Counted from the first letter of the stretch, positions 1 through 6,865 are shown. The stretch is DNA of 8,136 bases from an uncultured Oscillibacter sp. (GCA_951800675.1 CATOKC010000142.1:1-8136); one strand, 5' to 3'. Notes: a model not told the origin generated them from the letters alone. Translations and numbers: made by a program.

Positions 1-1585
1 GGAAAAACCCGAGGAGAAGCCAGAGGAGAAGCCAGAGCAACCTCCTGCCATCACCCGCCCCACCTCCAGCGACATCTCCTATCCCAGCTACGTAGAATTC
101 GGCACGCTGGAGAAGAACGCCTCCAACAGCGACCGGACCAAAACCTTTACGATTACCAATCGAAGCAAATATGAGATGAACTTTAGCTACTCCAACCCCA
201 GCGGCTACTCGGTCAGCGGCGTTCCCAGCTCTTTGAGCGCGGGCAGCTCCGCCACCGTCACCGTGCAGTTGAGCGGCACCAGCACGGGAACCTATAACCG
301 CTCCCTGGAGATCAAGGTCTCCTTCAAGGACGGCCAGGGCTCCTCCACCATGTCCATCGACCTCTATGCGGAGGTAGTGGAAAAGGGCTACTCCATCACC
401 CTGGACCCCACCAGCAAGGACCTGGGCAAGCTGAAAGAGGGGTATTCCGAGAAGGAAGCCGAGGAAAAGGGAATCACCGTCACCCTCCAAAACAAGGGAG
501 CCTCCAACGTGCGGGTGGACGGAGTAAAGGGCAACGACCACTTCACCGTCACAGCCGATAAGGGCAACTCCGATTCGCTGAAACCTGGCGAGAAAGCCAA
601 GTTTGATATCGTCCCCAAAAAGGATTTGAAGGTGGGCACCTATACCGACACCATCACCTTTGTGACTCGGGAAAACGCCACCGCCGCCATCAAGGTCACG
701 GTAGTGGTGGAGAAGAAGCTGGCCCCCCTGACCGTGGAGCCCGCCACCCTGGACTTTGGCATCGTGAACGAGGGCTACACGGCTCTCAACCCCAAAACGG
801 TCACGGTGAAAAACAACACGGAGTACGCCATCCGCCTGGAGCAGCCCTCCTCCTACAGCTATGAGGTCAGCATGCTGAGCCGGACCTCTCTGCCCGCCGG
901 AGGCACCGCCACCTTCACCGTCCGTCCCCGGACGGGTCTCCCCGCCAACGCTTACAACGGCGTGGTGGAGCTCTGGGGCAGCGGCGAGTCCGCCAAGGTC
1001 AACGTGCAGTTCGCCGTGACCCGTCCCGCCGGTCCCTCCACCTTCTCCGACGTGGCCGCCGGAAGCACCTTCGCCTCCGACATCGCCTATGTCAGCCAGA
1101 AGGGTCTGATGAGCGGCGTGGGCGAGGGCCGGTTCAATCCTCAGGCTCCCATCACCCGGGGCCAGCTGGTGACGATTCTCTACCGTCTGGACGGCCAGCC
1201 CGCCGTCAGCGGCGCGGGCTTCCCCGACGTGGCGGCCGGGTCCTACTGCGAGAAGGCGGTAAAGTGGGCTTCCGCCAACTCCATCACCGCCGGAGGCAAG
1301 GACGGCCTCTTCCGGCCCAACGACTCCATCACCCGGGAGCAGCTGGCTACCTTCCTCTTCCGCTATAACGGCTACAAGGGCTATGTGACCACCCAGCGCG
1401 CCAACCTGAGCAGCTTCTCCGACGGGGCCTCCGTGGCCTCCTACGCCAAGGAAGCCCTCTCCTGGGCCAACGGCGCGAAGCTGGTGAACGGCACCACCGA
1501 CGGCCGCCTGAATCCCTCCGGCGGCGCGACCCGGGGCCAGGCGGCGGCGATTCTCCATCGCTTCTGCGTGAGCATCGGGCAATAA
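1..1585 (+). CDS. SLH-domain cell-surface protein with Ig-like repeats (5' partial)
   Basis: The open frame runs in from the left edge (first whole codon at base 2) and ends at TAA 1583-1585, so 527 C-terminal residues are visible and the start, with any signal peptide, lies outside. Visible residues 1-15 are a Pro/Glu/Lys linker. Three beta-sandwich repeats follow at about 24-127, 131-238 and 243-341, each with a pattern like 'P-x-x-x-D/E-F/L-G' near its start and a 'GTYT/AYNG'-type turn near its end. They resemble ASH/choice-of-anchor Ig-like domains. Three SLH domains follow at about 347-396, 407-456 and 471-522, each with an FxDV/FSD start and an ITRGQ, ITREQ or ATRGQ motif. Known SLH domains bind pyruvylated secondary cell-wall polymer, so I infer a non-covalently anchored exported protein. 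The ligand or enzymatic part, if any, is upstream and unseen. The SLH call is firm; the Ig-like family name is less so. Confidence 0.9.
   Translation, partial: EKPEEKPEEKPEQPPAITRPTSSDISYPSYVEFGTLEKNASNSDRTKTFTITNRSKYEMNFSYSNPSGYSVSGVPSSLSAGSSATVTVQLSGTSTGTYNRSLEIKVSFKDGQGSSTMSIDLYAEVVEKGYSITLDPTSKDLGKLKEGYSEKEAEEKGITVTLQNKGASNVRVDGVKGNDHFTVTADKGNSDSLKPGEKAKFDIVPKKDLKVGTYTDTITFVTRENATAAIKVTVVVEKKLAPLTVEPATLDFGIVNEGYTALNPKTVTVKNNTEYAIRLEQPSSYSYEVSMLSRTSLPAGGTATFTVRPRTGLPANAYNGVVELWGSGESAKVNVQFAVTRPAGPSTFSDVAAGSTFASDIAYVSQKGLMSGVGEGRFNPQAPITRGQLVTILYRLDGQPAVSGAGFPDVAAGSYCEKAVKWASANSITAGGKDGLFRPNDSITREQLATFLFRYNGYKGYVTTQRANLSSFSDGASVASYAKEALSWANGAKLVNGTTDGRLNPSGGATRGQAAAILHRFCVSIGQ
11..37 (+). 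repeat. 12-bp in-frame tandem repeat encoding an EEKP linker
   Basis: The unit GAGGAGAAGCCA occurs at 11-22 and 23-34, followed by a partial unit GAG at 35-37. It translates to repeated Glu-Glu-Lys-Pro. Such charged proline-rich stretches commonly act as flexible spacers between domains of Gram-positive surface proteins. More copies may lie left of the window edge. Confidence 0.75.
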
Positions 1586-1611
1586 GAAAAGCGCCCCCCA
1601 AGAAAACAAAC

Positions 1612-1644
1612 GGCCCCCGGAAACCCATACGGTTTCCGGGGGCC
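1612..1644. terminator. Bidirectional intrinsic terminator between convergent genes
   Basis: A perfect 14-bp stem (arms 1612-1625 GGCCCCCGGAAACC and 1631-1644 GGTTTCCGGGGGCC) closes a 5-base loop CATAC. On the plus strand it is followed by TTCGTGTTT. On the minus strand it is followed by a T-rich run, the complement of AGAAAACAAAC at 1601-1611. It lies 27 bases past the SLH gene stop and 37 bases past the icd stop, so it can end both convergent transcripts. Confidence 0.9.
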
Positions 1645-1680
1645 TTCGTGTTTGCGGGAAGGGCGAAAGCGCCGGCACGG

Positions 1681-2883
1681 TCAGAGGCTGGCGGCGATGG
1701 CGTCCAGGAATTCCTCGCTGTCCACGCCCCGGGCCTGGAAGCCGGGCTCCACCAGGGGGAGGAGGTCCTTGGTCATCACGCCCCGCTCCAGCGTCCGGAG
1801 AGACGCGTCCTCCAGCCGCTGGCCGAAGCGTACAAGCTCCGGGAGCTTGTCCAGCTCGCCCCGGCGTTTCAAAGCGCCGGACCAGGCGAAGATGGTCGCC
1901 ATGGGATTGGTGGAGGTTTTTTCTCCCTTGAGGTAGCGGTAGTAGTGCCGGGTAACCGTGCCGTGGGAGGCCTCAAACTCCATGGTCCCGTCGGGGGAGA
2001 CCAGTACCGAGGCCATCATGGCGAGAGAGCCGAAGGCGGCGGCGATCATATCGCTCATCACGTCTCCGTCGTAGTTTTTCAGCGCCCAGATAAAGCCGCC
2101 CTTGGAGCGGATGACCCGGGCCACGGCGTCGTCGATCAGCGTGTAGAAATAGGTGATGCCCCGCGCCTCAAACTCCGCCTTGTAGGAGGTCTCGTACTCC
2201 TCCTCAAAAATCCGCTTGAATTCCCCGTCGTAAATCTTGGCGATGGTGTCCTTGGTGGAGAACCACAGGTCCTGCTTTTGGGCCAGGGCGTACTGGAAGC
2301 AGGAGCGGGCGAAGGCCCGGATGCTCTTTTCCAGGTTGTGCTGGCCCTGCCAGACAGCGGGGCCGTCCACGGTCTGGACGTTCAGGGTCCTTTCCGTCCC
2401 GCTCTCCCCCCGGAAGGTGAGGGTGGCGGTTCCCGGCTCCTCCGTGGTCATGTCCACGGCTTTGTACATGTCGCCATAGGCGTGGCGGGCGATGGTGATG
2501 GGAGCCTCCCAGTTTTTCACCACCGGCTTGATACAGGGCAGGACAATGGGTGCCCGGAAGGCGGTGCCGTCCAGGATGGCCCGGATGGTACCGTTGGGGG
2601 ACTTCCACATCTCCGTCAGCTCCGGGTACTCCTCCATCCGCTGGCGGTTGGGGGTGATGGTGGCGCATTTCACCGCCACGCCCAGGCGGCGGGTGGCCTG
2701 GGCGGCGTCCACGGTAATCTGGTCCTTTGTGGCGTTGCGGCTCAGGAGCCCCAGGTCGTAGTACTCGGTTTTCAGGTCCACATAGGGCAGGATCAGCTTG
2801 TCCTTGATCATCCTCCAGAGGACGCGGGTCATCTCGTCCCCGTCCATCTCCACCAGGGGAGTGGTCATTTTGATCTTTTCCAT
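1681..2883 (-). CDS. icd: NADP-dependent isocitrate dehydrogenase, eukaryotic-type (400 aa)
   Basis: Oxidatively decarboxylates isocitrate to 2-oxoglutarate, making NADPH; cytoplasmic homodimer in this family. The protein follows human IDH1-like (subfamily II) enzymes almost end to end. Visible matches are VEMDGDEMTR at 11-20, VKCATITP at 71-78, the substrate loop WKSPNGTIR at 93-101, ARHAYGD at 132-138 with Arg133 equivalent to human Arg132, metal-binding Asp251/252, Asp274 and Asp278 in LIDD and YDGDVMSD, and HGTVTRHY at 307-314. Arg312-His313 in that last motif are the NADP-selecting pair of the family. Length is normal. I chose the ATG at 2883 because a GGAGG site lies 7 bases upstream; an in-frame ATG at 2907 would add eight residues and overlap the preceding gene. 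It is the last gene of the gltA-acn-icd operon, 13 bases after the hydratase stop. This is not the E. coli-type Icd family. Confidence 0.96.
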   Translation of the reverse strand: MEKIKMTTPLVEMDGDEMTRVLWRMIKDKLILPYVDLKTEYYDLGLLSRNATKDQITVDAAQATRRLGVAVKCATITPNRQRMEEYPELTEMWKSPNGTIRAILDGTAFRAPIVLPCIKPVVKNWEAPITIARHAYGDMYKAVDMTTEEPGTATLTFRGESGTERTLNVQTVDGPAVWQGQHNLEKSIRAFARSCFQYALAQKQDLWFSTKDTIAKIYDGEFKRIFEEEYETSYKAEFEARGITYFYTLIDDAVARVIRSKGGFIWALKNYDGDVMSDMIAAAFGSLAMMASVLVSPDGTMEFEASHGTVTRHYYRYLKGEKTSTNPMATIFAWSGALKRRGELDKLPELVRFGQRLEDASLRTLERGVMTKDLLPLVEPGFQARGVDSEEFLDAIAASL

Positions 2884-2890
2884 AAGAGCG

Positions 2891-2895
2891 CCTCC
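2891..2895 (-). promoter_or_regulatory. Ribosome binding site deciding the icd start
   Basis: GGAGG on the minus strand (CCTCC on plus) stands 7 bases before the ATG at 2883. The alternative in-frame ATG at 2907 lies upstream of this site, so the shorter protein is preferred. The site sits in the 13-base gap after the hydratase stop codon (TGA, 2897-2899). Confidence 0.8.
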
Positions 2896-2896
2896 G

Positions 2897-5128
2897 TCAA
2901 TTGGCATGTTTCGCGTAGTAGTTCATCAGGCAGCCGTCCAGGATGATCTCCCGCTCCTCTGCCGTCAGGCCCCGGACATGGAGGGTGATTTCCGCCTCGC
3001 CGCCATCCGCCTTGAGAACCTTGGCGGGGATATCCTCCCGGCCCTCCTGAATGGCTTCCCGGAGCTTCGGGACGAATACGCAGTCTCCTGCCTCATAGGG
3101 GAAGTCCGTCCCCTCATCCAGGGTGAAGGGCAGGATACCCCAGTTGATGCAGTTGGAGCGGTAGCGCTTGGTAGCAAAGGCATAGCAGATGTTGGCAAAG
3201 CCTCCCAGCACCTTCTGGCAGGAGGCGGCCTGCTCCCGGGCGGAGCCGTCGCCAGGCCGGTTGGCGAAGACACAGGAGCCAAATTGGGTTTTCCCCGCGT
3301 CCGCACCGCAGCGGTCCAGCAGGGCCTTTAGCCTCTCAGGCACATTCCCCGCCAGCCGTCCGGCCTCGCGCTCCGCGATTTCCTTGGCGCGGCCCACGTA
3401 CGCCGGTTCCCGGCGGGACAGGGTGAACTCCGCCAGCCGCAGGGGATTGGAGCGATAGGAGGAGGTCTCCCCGGAGGGAATCAGCTCGTCGGTGGTGGTC
3501 ACCGGATCCCGGAGCACCGCCGACAGCTCTACCAGCAGGTTTTCCGCCAGGGGCCGCATCTTGGGCCAGTCGGTGATGTTGGGCCCCAGGATCAGCTCCT
3601 CCTCCGGGCGGGGATGGCCAAAGCCGTTGTAGACCCGCTTGCCGTACACGCCCTTGTCAAAGTGGTAGGGACGCCGGACGGGTGCGTATTCAATCTCTGT
3701 GGCGGGGGTGATGTTTCCGCCGTTCCTGGCCGTGGCGGCGATGGACCGGGCGTCCATCAGGCACACGGCGGCGAACTGGCCCTCGCCGGGCTTGGAGCCC
3801 TCCCGGTTGGGGAAGTTTCTCGTGGTGTGGCGGAGGCTGAGGCCGTTGTGGGCAGGCACGTCCCCCGCGCCAAAGCAGGGCCCGCAGAAGCTGGGCTTGA
3901 TTACCGCGCCGCTTCGCAGCAGGTCCGCCGTGGCCCCGATGTTTGTCAGCTCCAGACTGACAGGGACGCTGGTGGGGTACACGTCCAAGGTGAAATACCC
4001 GTCGCCGCAGCTGCCGCCCCGGAGGATATCCGCCGCCTCGGTGATGTTGTCGAAGAGCCCCCCGGCGCACCCGGCGATGACTCCCTGATCCGCCCAGACG
4101 CCGCCGTCCCGGACCTTCTGAACCAGGTTGATCTTGGCTTTGGGATAGCGTTTTCGCGCGTCCGCCTCCACCGTTGCCAGGATGTCTTGGGCGTTTTCCA
4201 GGAACTCCCGGATGGTCCATGCGTTGGAGGGGTGGAAGGGCAGGGCGATCATAGGCTCGATTTGGGAGAGATCCAGCTCGATGTACTTGTCGTACCAGGC
4301 GTACTCGCCGGGATGGAGCTCCTGGTACTCCTCCCCCCGCCCGTGGGCCTCGTAAAAGCCCCGGGTCTCTTCATCGGTCTCCCAGATGGAGGAGAGGCAG
4401 GTGGTTTCCGTGGTCATAACGTCAATGCCGTTGCGGTAATCGATGGGCAGACCCGCCACGCCCGGTCCGGCGAACTCCAGCACGCGGTTGTTCACAAAGC
4501 CGTTTTCAAAGGTGGCCTTCACCAGGGCGATGGCCACGTCGTGGGGCCCCACGCCCCGTTTCGGCGTGCCGGTGAGGTATACCAGAACAACCTGGGGATA
4601 GGGCACGTCCCATGTGTTTTTCAGCAGCTGCTTGGCCAGCTCCGGCCCGCCCTCGCCCACGGCCATGGTGCCCAGAGCGCCATAGCGGGTGTGGGAGTCG
4701 GAGCCCAGAATCATTTTGCCGCAGCCCGCCAGCTGCTCCCGGGCATAGGAGTGAATGACGCTTTGGTTGGCGGGGACGTAGATTCCGCCATACTTCCGGG
4801 CGGCGGAGAGGCCGAAAACGTGGTCGTCCTCGTTGATGGTGCCTCCCACGGCGCAGAGGGAGTTGTGGCAGTTGGTCAGGGCGTAGGGAAGGGGAAATTC
4901 CCGCATGCCGGAGGCCCGGGCCTGTTGGATAATGCCCACATAGGTGATGTCGTGACTGGCCATGGCGTCAAAGCGGACCTGGAGCTTTTCCGGGTCGCCG
5001 GAGACGCTGTGGGCTTGGAGGATACTCCAGGTCAGGGTCCGTTTCCGGCCCTCCGCGGGAGAGAGGGGAGCGGAGGCGTGAAGGCCGCCCTCCGAGAGGA
5101 AAACGCCGTTGTCGTGAAGGGTAATCAT
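2897..5128 (-). CDS. acn: Aconitase-family hydratase (743 aa), probable aconitase
   Basis: Predicted to isomerise citrate to isocitrate through cis-aconitate with a [4Fe-4S] cluster, linking the genes on either side. Domain order is as in mitochondrial/AcnA aconitases: catalytic domains first, swivel domain last (about 610-743), not the AcnB order. Cluster ligands are Cys354 (IAGC), Cys415 and Cys418 (FCGPC). Other family matches are DDH at 101-103, His126, DSHT at 144-147, Glu241, Arg437 and Arg442 in RNFPNR, TTTD at 544-547 with Arg559 twelve residues after Asp547, and GDGSARE at 626-632. The last differs from the usual GEGSSRE: the first serine (catalytic base, Ser642 in pig) is Ser629 but the second is Ala630. 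The protein is shorter than AcnA (about 890) and recalls uncharacterised YbhJ-like hydratases. A perfect AGGAGG lies 8 bases before the ATG at 5128, 18 bases after the citrate synthase stop. Substrate is inferred from context; another hydroxy-acid hydratase activity is possible. Confidence 0.9.
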   Translation of the reverse strand: MITLHDNGVFLSEGGLHASAPLSPAEGRKRTLTWSILQAHSVSGDPEKLQVRFDAMASHDITYVGIIQQARASGMREFPLPYALTNCHNSLCAVGGTINEDDHVFGLSAARKYGGIYVPANQSVIHSYAREQLAGCGKMILGSDSHTRYGALGTMAVGEGGPELAKQLLKNTWDVPYPQVVLVYLTGTPKRGVGPHDVAIALVKATFENGFVNNRVLEFAGPGVAGLPIDYRNGIDVMTTETTCLSSIWETDEETRGFYEAHGRGEEYQELHPGEYAWYDKYIELDLSQIEPMIALPFHPSNAWTIREFLENAQDILATVEADARKRYPKAKINLVQKVRDGGVWADQGVIAGCAGGLFDNITEAADILRGGSCGDGYFTLDVYPTSVPVSLELTNIGATADLLRSGAVIKPSFCGPCFGAGDVPAHNGLSLRHTTRNFPNREGSKPGEGQFAAVCLMDARSIAATARNGGNITPATEIEYAPVRRPYHFDKGVYGKRVYNGFGHPRPEEELILGPNITDWPKMRPLAENLLVELSAVLRDPVTTTDELIPSGETSSYRSNPLRLAEFTLSRREPAYVGRAKEIAEREAGRLAGNVPERLKALLDRCGADAGKTQFGSCVFANRPGDGSAREQAASCQKVLGGFANICYAFATKRYRSNCINWGILPFTLDEGTDFPYEAGDCVFVPKLREAIQEGREDIPAKVLKADGGEAEITLHVRGLTAEEREIILDGCLMNYYAKHAN

Positions 5129-5146
5129 AGCGGAAACCTCCTGAAA

Positions 5147-6553
5147 TCAGCTCCTGTCTGCCAGGGGCACATAGGGTACCCGTTTGCAGACGGTTTTGTA
5201 GGCGGGGCGGATGATCCGCGGATCGTCGGCGCAGCATTCCTCCATGCGGTGAGCGCACCAGCCGGGCATGCGGGCGCTGGCGAAGATGGCGGTATACAGG
5301 TCTGTGGGGATGCCCAGCAGGCGGTACACGAAACCGGAGTACAAATCCACGTTGGCGCAAATGGGCTTGTCGGAGCCCCGGATTTCCTGAAAGACCTGGG
5401 GAGCCAGCCGCTCCACGGATTCGATAAGGTCCAGCTGATCCACCATGCCCCGCTTCTCCGCCAGATGGCGGGAGAACTGCTTCAAAATCTCCGCCCGGGG
5501 GTCCGAGAGGGTGTAGACCGCGTGGCCCATGCCGTAGATCAGTCCGGTGCCGTCCCCCAGCTCCCGGCGGAGGATGCGAACCAGCTGGTCCTTGACCTGG
5601 CCGTCGTCCTTCCAGTCCCGGACGGCGTTTCGCAGGTACTGCATCATTTCCACCACCTTGATGTTGGCTCCGCCGTGGCGGAAGCCCTTCAAGGACCCCA
5701 CCGCGGCGGCGATGGAGGAGTAGAAATCCGTTCCGGTAGAGGTGAGGACCCGGCAGGCAAAGGTGGAGTTGTTGCCACCGCCGTGCTCCGCGTGGAGAAT
5801 CATGCACAGGTCCAGAAGCTTTGCCTCGTCGTCATCGAATTTCGAGTCCTTGCGCAGGGTGTAGAGGAAGTTTTGAGCCACGCTGAGATCTGTCCGGGGA
5901 CGGTGGAGGTAAAGGCTGTCCTTGTCAAAGTAATGCCGCTTGGCGGCGTAGGAGTGAGCCACGATGGTGGGGGTTCGGGCCACCATGCGGAAGGACTTGA
6001 AGAGCTCGTTCTCCAGTGTCATGTTCTCCGCCTCTCCGTCGTGGGAGTGGAGAGCCAGGATACAGCTGGACAGCTTGTTCATGATGTTTTTATTGGGAGA
6101 GCGGAGGATCATATCCTCGGAGAAGTAGCTGGGAAGCTGGCTCCACCGGGCCATGAGGACCTGGAAGTCCTCCAGCTGGGAGGCGGTGGGAAGCTGGCCG
6201 AAGAGGAGGAGGTACACCGTCTCCTCAAAGCCGAAGCGGTCCTCCTGGATACACCGCTGAATGAGGTCCTCAATGCTGATGCCCCGGTAGAAGAGCCGGC
6301 CTTTTCTGGGGACCTTCTCACCGTCTAAAAGGTCATAGCCGTCTACGTCGCCGATGCTGGTGACTCCGGCGATGACGCCGGTGCCGTTGGGATACCGGAG
6401 GCCCCGCATGACGTCGGCGCCCGTCCGGCCGGAGGGGAAGATGTCGTTGTCCCGGATGAAGTCCTCGGAGCCGCTGACAAAGGACAGGGAGGATTCGATC
6501 AGCTCCTGGTGCCGGAGCATCCGGTGCAGGTCTCGTTCGGTTTTGTAAGACAT
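5147..6553 (-). CDS. gltA: Citrate synthase, si-type (468 aa)
   Basis: Condenses acetyl-CoA with oxaloacetate to citrate, the first gene and first step of the operon. The catalytic triad is visible: His257 in HAEHGGGN (251-261 region), His344 in YGMGHAVY, and Asp403 in NVDLYSG. Arg353 in DPR and Arg436 in GWCAHRMEE match substrate-binding arginines of the family. At 468 residues it is longer than typical Gram-positive dimeric enzymes (about 370) and the E. coli enzyme (about 427). The excess is mainly N-terminal: about 85 residues precede the LFYRG motif at 87-91. It is clearly the classical (Si) fold and not the unrelated Re-citrate synthase found in some clostridia. 2-Methylcitrate synthases share this family, but the aconitase and isocitrate dehydrogenase genes behind it favour citrate. 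The start ATG at 6553 has a weak AGGCGG-like site 9 bases upstream, a poorer site than those of the two following genes. Confidence 0.95.
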   Translation of the reverse strand: MSYKTERDLHRMLRHQELIESSLSFVSGSEDFIRDNDIFPSGRTGADVMRGLRYPNGTGVIAGVTSIGDVDGYDLLDGEKVPRKGRLFYRGISIEDLIQRCIQEDRFGFEETVYLLLFGQLPTASQLEDFQVLMARWSQLPSYFSEDMILRSPNKNIMNKLSSCILALHSHDGEAENMTLENELFKSFRMVARTPTIVAHSYAAKRHYFDKDSLYLHRPRTDLSVAQNFLYTLRKDSKFDDDEAKLLDLCMILHAEHGGGNNSTFACRVLTSTGTDFYSSIAAAVGSLKGFRHGGANIKVVEMMQYLRNAVRDWKDDGQVKDQLVRILRRELGDGTGLIYGMGHAVYTLSDPRAEILKQFSRHLAEKRGMVDQLDLIESVERLAPQVFQEIRGSDKPICANVDLYSGFVYRLLGIPTDLYTAIFASARMPGWCAHRMEECCADDPRIIRPAYKTVCKRVPYVPLADRS

Positions 6554-6589
6554 ATCTGGAAACCGCCTTTAAAGAATATCGGAGCCCGG

Positions 6590-6607
6590 CCGCCGGAGAC
6601 CCGGCGG
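6590..6607 (-). other. GC-rich hairpin in the gltA mRNA leader
   Basis: A perfect 7-bp, all-G/C stem (CCGCCGG at 6590-6596 and CCGGCGG at 6601-6607) closes a 4-base loop. It falls in the roughly 60-base untranslated leader between the predicted start point (near 6616) and the citrate synthase ATG. No U-run follows it, so it does not look like a terminator. A role in 5' mRNA stability or in attenuation is only a suggestion. Confidence 0.5.
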
Positions 6608-6622
6608 GAGCAGATTTTATTC

Positions 6623-6651
6623 ATTATAATAGATTTTATAGACAATTTCAA
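6623..6651 (-). promoter_or_regulatory. Sigma-70/SigA-type promoter of the gltA-acn-icd operon
   Basis: On the minus strand TTGAAA (6646-6651) and TATAAT (6623-6628) are separated by exactly 17 bases. The -10 is perfect consensus and the -35 differs at two positions. The surrounding bases are AT-rich in an otherwise GC-rich region. Transcription would start near 6616, giving a leader of about 60 bases before the ATG at 6553. I see no other promoter in the short gaps between the three genes, so they are probably co-transcribed. Confidence 0.85.
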
Positions 6652-6657
6652 TGCCCT

Positions 6658-6681
6658 AAATTGCCGATGATTCGGCAATTT
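6658..6681. promoter_or_regulatory. Palindrome upstream of the gltA promoter, candidate operator
   Basis: Perfect 10-bp arms, AAATTGCCGA (6658-6667) and TCGGCAATTT (6672-6681), flank TGAT. The palindrome begins 6 bases upstream of the gltA -35 box and its centre is roughly 53 bases before the predicted start point. That placement is typical of a dimeric activator or of an upstream-binding repressor site. It could also form a short hairpin with a T-rich flank, but no gene reads into it from either side, which argues against a terminator. I do not recognise it as the site of a named regulator. Confidence 0.55.
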
Positions 6682-6817
6682 TCCGGGTAAAACTTATCGT
6701 TTTCAGCGGGTGGCCCTTCGCTGCCCACGGAAATGTCTGCCGCGCTTGCGCCTTCCGCACGCTCCACAATGGGTTTGGGCTTTGCCGCCAAAGGGGGATG
6801 GAAGAATTCAAATTCCA
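6682..6817. other. Non-coding block between divergent promoters
   Basis: The gap between the citrate synthase start and the PH-domain gene start is about 330 bases. Its two ends carry the promoters and inverted repeats listed separately. The middle part, mostly GC-rich, has no gene I can support. A minus-strand frame of 78 codons crosses it (6884-6648), but it lacks a ribosome site, overlaps the start of the divergent gene and ends inside the gltA -35 box. Small inverted pieces are present, for example TTTGG and CCAAA around 6775-6793. The block is long for a simple divergent promoter region and could be a dispersed intergenic repeat or a structured element, which I cannot test here. Confidence 0.35.
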
Positions 6818-6821
6818 TTGC

Positions 6822-6850
6822 TTGCGTATTGCGCTGGAAAATGTTATACT
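6822..6850 (+). promoter_or_regulatory. Promoter of the PH-domain gene
   Basis: TTGCGT (6822-6827) and TATACT (6845-6850) are separated by 17 bases, a good SigA-type match. Transcription would begin near 6857, leaving a short leader of about 25 bases before the ATG. The -35 box is contained in the left half of an inverted repeat listed separately, which suggests control of this promoter. Confidence 0.7.
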
Positions 6851-6859
6851 GATACGCAA
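6822..6859. promoter_or_regulatory. Inverted repeat spanning the PH-gene promoter, candidate operator
   Basis: Perfect 8-bp half-sites TTGCGTAT (6822-6829) and ATACGCAA (6852-6859) are separated by 22 bases. The left half covers the -35 box and the right half covers the predicted transcription start, so the pair brackets the -10 box. A protein bound to both halves would be expected to block RNA polymerase. Half-site centres are 30 bases apart, close to three helical turns, which would put both sites on the same face of the DNA. The regulator is unknown. Confidence 0.45.
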
Positions 6860-6865
6860 ACGGGG

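Noticed and set aside
2884..2907. Longer icd product starting at the ATG at 2907
   Set aside because: The GGAGG site at 2891-2895 lies downstream of that ATG and is spaced correctly for the ATG at 2883. The eight extra residues (MPIDGGAL) do not resemble the start of known isocitrate dehydrogenases.
1648..2946. 432-codon open frame on the plus strand, antisense to icd
   Set aside because: Same cause as above: no recognisable family, no ribosome site, and it begins in the terminator region and covers a highly conserved gene on the other strand.
3614..6328. 904-codon open frame on the plus strand, antisense to citrate synthase and the hydratase
   Set aside because: It is a shadow frame. Its product is low-complexity in Gly, Val, His and Ala with no domain pattern, it has no ribosome site, and the opposite strand encodes two clear enzymes with intact active sites. 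GC-rich third positions keep such antisense frames open.
6658..6681. Palindrome read as an intrinsic terminator
   Set aside because: No transcript would enter it: the flanking genes are divergent and point away from it. Its stem is only half G/C. An operator role fits its position better.
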